DNA of 29,802 bases, taken from JBFEUI01 sp041547565. Its GTDB lineage: Bacteria > Pseudomonadota > Gammaproteobacteria > Thiohalomonadales > Thiohalomonadaceae. Under the pieces are notes generated by a model, which saw only the letters and a program-made list of their open reading frames with translations, was not told the origin of the DNA and ran no database searches. This document shows positions 25,261-29,802 of this stretch, one piece after another (position 1 is the stretch's first letter; each line of letters starts with the position of its first letter). The stretch covers positions 1 to 29,802 of the forward strand of contig JBFEUI010000027.1 of NCBI GenBank assembly GCA_041547565.1, given 5' to 3'. A program made the position numbers and the translations under genes.

Positions 25261-26073
25261 TCACTCAAATTGGTTGCCCTCGAGCCACAGAATGGCTTGG
25301 GTCGGGCAGCGTTCGGTTGCCCTGGCGTTGACCGGCGCGCCGGAACGATAGTCGATCACCGGCAGCTCGTTTTTCATCTCAATCAATCCCGGTGCGGCAT
25401 CCGCTGCGCATTTGCCGCAGCCATCGCAGGCGGCGGTACACAGCACCGAGATGGCATCGCCACCGAGCGGGGCGCTGCACTGCACGAACAGCTTCTGGCT
25501 GAGCGGCACAATCTCAAACAGGTCCTTGGGGCAGGCCTCAACGCAGTCACCGCATGCGGTGCACTTGTCCACATCCACCTGCGGCAGACCGTTGGTGTTC
25601 ATGTGAATGGCGTCGAAATCACAGGCGACATCGCAGTCGGCCAGACCCAGACAGCCCCAGGAGCATCCCTTGCCGCCGCCGGATACCACCGCGGCGGCGC
25701 GGCAGCTCTCAAAGCCGTCATACTCAGCGATCTGGTAGGCCTCGGCCTTGCCCCCGGCGCAGTGGAGGCGCGCCACGCGCTTCTCCGCTTCGCCGGCCTC
25801 GACGCCGAGGAAGTCGGCAATGACATCGATGTCCTCTTCCGAGGCGACGGTGCAGCCGCTGGGCTGGACCTCGCCGCTGACCAGCTTTTGCGCAAACGGC
25901 AGACAGCCCGGCTCACCGCAGGCACCACAGTTGGTGCCGGGCAGCAACTCCTCGGTCTCGGCAATGCGGGGGTCTTCCTCCACGCGCAGCAACTTGTAGG
26001 CCACCGCGAGGATGATGCCGAAGAAGAGACCGAGGCCGGTCATAATGCCCGGTGCTGTCAAAAAGTCTTTCAT
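25261..26073 (-). CDS. rnfB: RnfB, long multi-cluster type, displaced from the rnf operon
   Basis: RnfB is the subunit that takes up or delivers ferredoxin electrons. The start at 26073 gives 270 aa: one membrane span (about 8-28), the N-terminal cluster motif C49-x2-C52-x4-C57 with C74, then ferredoxin motifs C137/C141/C147/C151 and C171/C174/C177/C181. RsxB of E. coli is about 192 aa with fewer clusters; this is the longer clostridial-like form. Two later motifs have decayed: C212/C216/C219/C222 is followed by Ala where the last ligand should be, and the final motif keeps only C256. An in-frame upstream extension of 24 residues comes from the repeat and is rejected. It lies between the 836-aa and 1516-aa genes, far from rnfCDGEA. 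Confidence 0.92.
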   Translation of the reverse strand: MKDFLTAPGIMTGLGLFFGIILAVAYKLLRVEEDPRIAETEELLPGTNCGACGEPGCLPFAQKLVSGEVQPSGCTVASEEDIDVIADFLGVEAGEAEKRVARLHCAGGKAEAYQIAEYDGFESCRAAAVVSGGGKGCSWGCLGLADCDVACDFDAIHMNTNGLPQVDVDKCTACGDCVEACPKDLFEIVPLSQKLFVQCSAPLGGDAISVLCTAACDGCGKCAADAAPGLIEMKNELPVIDYRSGAPVNARATERCPTQAILWLEGNQFE

Positions 26074-26223
26074 GCTGCCTGCTTCATGCGTATCCGTTGT
26101 TAACTCAAAGGGCGCAGAGCCGCAGAGGGCGCAAAGGGATTGCATTCATAGCTTGGCGCTCTCCGCGTTTTTGCGATCTTGGCGTTACATTCCAGAACCA
26201 TTAATTAAATGCCGCCGCGCGTT
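26056..26223. repeat. 168-bp element, tandem copy A
   Basis: This copy starts with the first 18 bases of rnfB coding sequence (read as TGTCAAAAAGTCTTTCAT on the plus strand) and ends with a sequence like the 3' end of the 836-aa gene (TTAATTAAATGCCGCCGCGC). In between is an imperfect inverted repeat of CGCAGAG- and CTTTGCG-type blocks. By eye it differs from copy B at about ten positions. Its 15-base linker (26224-26238) joins it to copy B. Confidence 0.85.
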
Positions 26224-26256
26224 AACCTGACCTGCCTCTGTCAAAAAATCTTTCAT
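26185..26256 (-). other. Relict rnfB-like start and short frame in the duplicated repeat
   Basis: The duplicated rnfB start in copy B (ATG at 26256, reading MKDFLTEAGQV) opens a 23-codon frame that runs through the linker and into copy A before a TAA at 26185. It keeps the same GCAGGCA upstream as rnfB. It is probably a by-product of the duplication, but ribosomes could initiate there ahead of rnfB. Confidence 0.4.
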
Positions 26257-26406
26257 GCTGCCTGCTTCATGCGTATCCGTTATTAACGCAAAGGGCGCAG
26301 AGCCGTAGAGGGCGCAAAGGGATTGCATTCATTACTTGGCGCTCTCCGCGTCTTTGCGATCTTGGCGTTTCATTCCAGGACCATTAATTGAATGCCGCCG
26401 CGCGTT
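26239..26406. repeat. 168-bp element, tandem copy B
   Basis: This copy repeats the 168 bases of copy A with a 183-base period. It overlaps the true 3' end of the 836-aa gene, whose stop is at 26384, and carries a second copy of the rnfB start. With copy A it fills the 310-base gap between the two genes. Confidence 0.85.
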
Positions 26407-28894
26407 CCTTCAACGCCTCGAGGTTCGCCTCGCCCGGGTTCCACGGCTGTCCGGGGTGGATGCATTTGGAGGGGCAGATCTCCGCCGCTTCCACCATCTG
26501 GGCATAGGTGCCGGCCGAGAGGTCGGCGATATAGGCCTGGTTGCTCTCGTCATAGACGAACATCTGCGGATTGATGGCCAGGCAGTCGTTGCAGGAGGTG
26601 CAGAGGGGGCTGTCGATCCAGGGCTCTTCGTAGCCGCCGATCGCCTCCTCTTCCTCGGCCTCCCCGGTAGGTGCCTCGGCCGTCTCAGTCACCTCGGCTG
26701 CGGCAGTTGTTGCCACGTTTGCGGGGGCCGCCGCGGCGGTCGGGCGCGGCGCGCCGCTGCTCAGGTCCGTGCTCAGCAGCATGTCGGTCAACCGGCCCAT
26801 GACCTCAGCTGCGGTTTCGGTGCGAATACGTTCCAGCTCCTGTTCGGCCTCGGCCCTGACGGTGTCGATTTTGGCCTGTGCCTCGGCCTCGATCTCGGCG
26901 CGGTGCTGTTCCAGTGCCAGTTCCACGTAACGGTTGTTGACGCCAGCCATCTCCTGCAGGCTGTGCCAGAAATTGAGTCGGTCGCGGCAGGCCTGGATCA
27001 GGGCGCGTGAGACCACCACGCGGTGCAGGATGCCGCCACCGGCGACGGCCCAGACAAAGGGGATGTGCTTGTGCACCTGCTCTTCGGGGAGTCGCAGGAA
27101 CTCGGCCACCGGCACCAGGTCGTCGGAATCGCATTCCCCGGGTACCACGGCGAAGTGGTGGTGCAGGCGCGGGATCAGCAGGGCGTAGTCGGCGAAGGTA
27201 AAGGCCAGCTCGGTCTCCAGCGGGATACCGGTCTCGTCAACGTATCTGAACGGGTGCAGCGGCCAGTCGCGCTCGGGCTGCGGGTTGCCGCTGAAGTCCA
27301 TGCGCTCGGCAAAGGCGTCGCCGGCGGCGGGATTGATGCTGAAGAAGGGGTGAACGCGTCCCTCCAGTGCGGCACCGGCCACCAGCCAGGCGTTCAGGCC
27401 CAGGTCCTGACCGGTCGGGCGCAGGCCGATGTTGATCAGGTGCAGGCTGGTGCGGGTGGCATCCAGGGCACTGGCATAACTTTTCAGCAGGTGCTGGTGG
27501 CGTGCCGCCGAGGCCTGCGAGACCACCGCCTGGCGGTGGCTGATACCAAGATAGCCCAGTTCCAGGCGATAATTCTGGAACGGATCCTCGTCTTCCCGGG
27601 CCCCCGGATTGTTGTGAGCCTGTACCCGCACGAAGATCTGTACCGGCCGGCCCGAGCTGAGCAGGCGCGAGAAGGAGGACATGCCGTCGGCGGCGGCATG
27701 GTCGGCCGATTCGAGCGCGATGACCGCCGGTACCAGCAGCAGTTCCTCGGTGGAGAAGGCCTCCCAGTTGAAGTTGGCGAAGAAGGGGTCGTGAATCGCG
27801 CTGTCGTAGATCGAACGTTTCTCCAGCTCGGCGATGCGTGCCGCGGCAAATACACGTGCCAGACGTTCGGCTTCCTCGTCGAACAGGCGGGTGGCGGCCG
27901 CGCAGGGGTCTGCATCGCTGATGGCCTCGAAACCCTCGGTCTGTTTCAGCCAGTCGTCCTGCAGTGCGCCGCTGTGAACGAAACGCACCAGGGTCTTGTT
28001 GTGCTGATACTCCTGCAGTGTCTGCAGGGCATTTTCGATGCGGGCGCGGCGCTCGGCGGACATGGCGACCGAACCGTGGGAGTGTTGCTCCATCACCTGG
28101 GAGAGCGCACCGGTATCGAAATAGTTCGAGGCCACGCCGACACTGTCGCGGACCTTCTCCGGCTGTGTCGATTCGGGCGACTTGCTCCAGTCCACCTCGA
28201 GTAGCAGCCTGAGGTCGCGCACGTGCCGGGCGATCTCCTCCATGAACGCAGCATGGCGCGGGATCACGCGGCTGCGGATGATGTGGATCAGCAGGTGGAT
28301 GGCGGGGTAGCGGCCATAGGCAAGCAGCTGCCCGCCCTCGGGCGTGGCGGCATGCAGTTTCTCGATGTCATCCTGCAGCCGTGTGTTGTTTTCCGGGTCC
28401 AGCTGCAGGTGCTCGACCAGCGCCTTGCCGGCCTCTGCAAGTATGCCCCTGGCAGCCACCGGGCCTTCTGCTTCATTCAGTTGCTGGCGCAGCTCACGCT
28501 CGATCCACGGCAGGTTGTCCTTGAGGATGCGTGCCGCGTCGGCACCGGCGGCAAAGCCGTTGACCGTTTCGCTCAAAAACTCGGAGAGCGGTTTGGCCAG
28601 CTCCTCCGGAGCGGGATTGGCCTGACTCTCCTCGGCGGGATACAGGAACAGCGGGTAGTCGTAGCGCAGCCGTGAGACATCGCGATAGGGCTCGAGCAGG
28701 GCGGGCAGGTAGTCGGCCCCGACACGCTCCACCGTATCGCTGACACTCGGGTTGCCGAGATGGAAATGCCGCAGGGTGTGCATGATCTGCTTGGTGGCAT
28801 CGGCGTCTTTGACCGCTTGCGGGATCACCGGCACATTGGCGCCTGCAGCTGCGTCGTGACCGCTTTGTTTCTGTTGCACTGAACTGGCTGTCAT
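26384..28894 (-). CDS. 836-aa protein with degenerate PFOR TPP-like domain, coiled coil and ferredoxin module
   Basis: I know no name for this protein. Residues about 30-360 are largely helical and unrecognised. About 384-540 resemble the TPP domain of pyruvate:ferredoxin oxidoreductase and the matching part of the 1516-aa neighbour: LLLVPAVIAL versus LFLVGSDASL, and VHPFFSINP (514) versus VHPLFRYHP (1324). The GDG motif is absent. FWHSLQEMAGV (642-652) matches AWRTLQELAGV (1437-1447) of the neighbour, and both lead into a Glu/Gln/Arg-rich coiled coil (here about 655-705). An Ala/Glu/Thr-rich linker (about 712-755) joins a ferredoxin module with C765, C768, C771, C807 and C811. It lies 38 bases after korB and was probably derived from the same ancestor as the 1516-aa protein. 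Confidence 0.75.
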   Translation of the reverse strand: MTASSVQQKQSGHDAAAGANVPVIPQAVKDADATKQIMHTLRHFHLGNPSVSDTVERVGADYLPALLEPYRDVSRLRYDYPLFLYPAEESQANPAPEELAKPLSEFLSETVNGFAAGADAARILKDNLPWIERELRQQLNEAEGPVAARGILAEAGKALVEHLQLDPENNTRLQDDIEKLHAATPEGGQLLAYGRYPAIHLLIHIIRSRVIPRHAAFMEEIARHVRDLRLLLEVDWSKSPESTQPEKVRDSVGVASNYFDTGALSQVMEQHSHGSVAMSAERRARIENALQTLQEYQHNKTLVRFVHSGALQDDWLKQTEGFEAISDADPCAAATRLFDEEAERLARVFAAARIAELEKRSIYDSAIHDPFFANFNWEAFSTEELLLVPAVIALESADHAAADGMSSFSRLLSSGRPVQIFVRVQAHNNPGAREDEDPFQNYRLELGYLGISHRQAVVSQASAARHQHLLKSYASALDATRTSLHLINIGLRPTGQDLGLNAWLVAGAALEGRVHPFFSINPAAGDAFAERMDFSGNPQPERDWPLHPFRYVDETGIPLETELAFTFADYALLIPRLHHHFAVVPGECDSDDLVPVAEFLRLPEEQVHKHIPFVWAVAGGGILHRVVVSRALIQACRDRLNFWHSLQEMAGVNNRYVELALEQHRAEIEAEAQAKIDTVRAEAEQELERIRTETAAEVMGRLTDMLLSTDLSSGAPRPTAAAAPANVATTAAAEVTETAEAPTGEAEEEEAIGGYEEPWIDSPLCTSCNDCLAINPQMFVYDESNQAYIADLSAGTYAQMVEAAEICPSKCIHPGQPWNPGEANLEALKERAAAFN

Positions 28895-28932
28895 GATCTT
28901 CTTTTAACTGGTCCGTGAATCAACAAAGTGCA

Positions 28933-29802
28933 TTAAATGGCGAAGGCGTCCATCGCTTTATTGATGGCCGCGATCTTCTCCTCGTCGGTCTTGCCGATGT
29001 TGCGTGCGGAGATGTCCTCGTAAACCACCGCATCGGGATCATGGAACAGCAGACCAAGCGGCAGCTTCTCTTCATCCTTGGCGTGCTTCATCGCACCGAG
29101 CCAGTCGCGCGGATCATGCTCAATTACATCGCTGAAGACGCGCTTGACGCTGTCATCCAGCTGGATACCGTCTTCATGCTCCAGCAGCACGAATTTGTCC
29201 GGGTTGTCCTGCAGCGGCTTGCAGAAGTCGTTGGAGAATACCGGGCAGCGCTGCAGTACGCGCACGAAGCTGGTGCCGCGGTGGGCGTGTGCCTTCTTGA
29301 TGGTCTCGTACAGCAGCGGCGGATTCCAGTCGACCACCTGGGCGACGAAGGAGACGTTGGTGATACCCAGGGTGACGGTCAGCGGGTTGAGCGCCGGCAA
29401 CGGCGCCCCGGCCGGGTGGGTATTGGTCTTCATGCCGCTGGGGCTGGTGGGCGAGGTCTGTTTCTTGGTCAGGCCGTAGATGGCGTTATCGAACACCAGC
29501 ACCACCATGTCCATGTTCAGGCGGGTGGAGTGGATCCAGGGACCGGCGCCGATGGAGAAGCAGTCGCCGTCACCGGTGGCCACCCACACATCCAGCTCGG
29601 GGCGGTGGGACTTGATGCCGTTGGCCAGCGGCAGGGCGCGGCCGTGCAGGCCGTGCAGGCCGTAGGTGCCCATGTAGTGGGGTAGGCGGCTGGAACAGCC
29701 GATACCCGACACCGCCACGCTCTTCTCGGGCGGCAGCTGGGCATCGCGCAGCACACGGTGCACGGTATTGAGTACAGCAAAGTCGCCGCAACCGGGGCAC
29801 CA
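28933..29802 (-). CDS. korB: 2-oxoglutarate:ferredoxin oxidoreductase beta subunit (5' end outside window)
   Basis: KorB binds thiamine diphosphate and, with KorA, catalyses reversible oxidation of 2-oxoglutarate to succinyl-CoA with ferredoxin. The visible 289 residues enter at WCPGCGDFAVLNTVHR, so only a short N-terminus is missing. The TPP motif GDGDCFSIG is intact (77-80 in partial numbering), with Asn in VFDNAIYGLTKKQTSPTS. Cluster cysteines are C2, C5, C36 and C186. The YGLTK-Q-SPT pattern is typical of KorB. The gene extends through the right edge; korA probably lies beyond it, because no intact alpha/gamma subunit of normal size is in the window. sucCD downstream supports 2-oxoglutarate as the substrate. 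Confidence 0.92.
   Translation of the reverse strand, partial: WCPGCGDFAVLNTVHRVLRDAQLPPEKSVAVSGIGCSSRLPHYMGTYGLHGLHGRALPLANGIKSHRPELDVWVATGDGDCFSIGAGPWIHSTRLNMDMVVLVFDNAIYGLTKKQTSPTSPSGMKTNTHPAGAPLPALNPLTVTLGITNVSFVAQVVDWNPPLLYETIKKAHAHRGTSFVRVLQRCPVFSNDFCKPLQDNPDKFVLLEHEDGIQLDDSVKRVFSDVIEHDPRDWLGAMKHAKDEEKLPLGLLFHDPDAVVYEDISARNIGKTDEEKIAAINKAMDAFAI

Noticed and set aside
26074..26145. 24-residue N-terminal extension of RnfB
   Set aside because: It is encoded by the intergenic repeat and would place cysteines and polar residues before the membrane anchor; ATG 26073 gives the family N-terminus.
26056..26406. CRISPR-like array
   Set aside because: There are only two long units with a 15-base linker, containing gene-end fragments, and no short uniform repeats, unique spacers or cas genes.

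Overview
The window reads as a chromosomal segment from a GC-rich gammaproteobacterium, probably a chemolithoautotroph of the sulfur-oxidiser or tubeworm-symbiont kind. That placement is an inference from gene content: a System I cytochrome c maturation operon, an AroG-type DAHP synthase, and a long block of reductive-TCA-type carbon genes linked to an Rnf complex. No rRNA, tRNA, phage, transposase or CRISPR array was seen.

Left part (14-7265, + strand): ccmCDEFGHI, with every junction overlapping or nearly so, then a small membrane protein of unknown role and a class I DAHP synthase behind its own candidate promoter. Middle part (7297-10932, mixed strands): single genes typical of accessory regions. 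These are a Cys-rich unknown overlapping a zinc-binding CZB-domain protein, a HAD-like hydrolase, an unknown basic protein, a rubrerythrin/ferritin-like diiron protein and an outer-membrane beta-barrel.

Right part (10986-29802, all on the - strand, about 19 kb): in transcription order korB (cut by the window edge), an 836-aa protein, rnfB, a 1516-aa protein, sucC, sucD, rnfC, rnfD, rnfG, rnfE, rnfA, a small Cys-rich membrane protein, mdh and a class I fumarase. Together they cover oxaloacetate to malate to fumarate and succinate to succinyl-CoA to 2-oxoglutarate. The last step needs low-potential ferredoxin, which Rnf could supply by spending an ion gradient on electrons from NADH. Fumarate reductase and ATP-citrate lyase are not in the window.

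The most unusual content is the 1516-aa and 836-aa pair on either side of rnfB. The 1516-aa protein has the domain order of a pyruvate:ferredoxin oxidoreductase, but its thiamine-diphosphate domain has lost the GDG motif and the proximal-cluster cysteines. The 836-aa protein ends in what looks like the same dead domain, the same C-terminal extension and the same coiled coil, plus a ferredoxin module. I interpret them as electron-transfer or scaffold subunits joining a 2-oxoglutarate:ferredoxin oxidoreductase to Rnf. rnfB has moved out of the rnfCDGEA block to sit between them, is of the long clostridial type, and has lost several cluster cysteines.

The gaps in this block carry repeats: a tandemly duplicated 168-bp element with a diverged third copy that brings a ribosome-binding-site plus MKDFL start module to both rnfB and a leader peptide before sucC, 7-bp-period CTAG arrays, and 7-bp-period GTGAAAC arrays.
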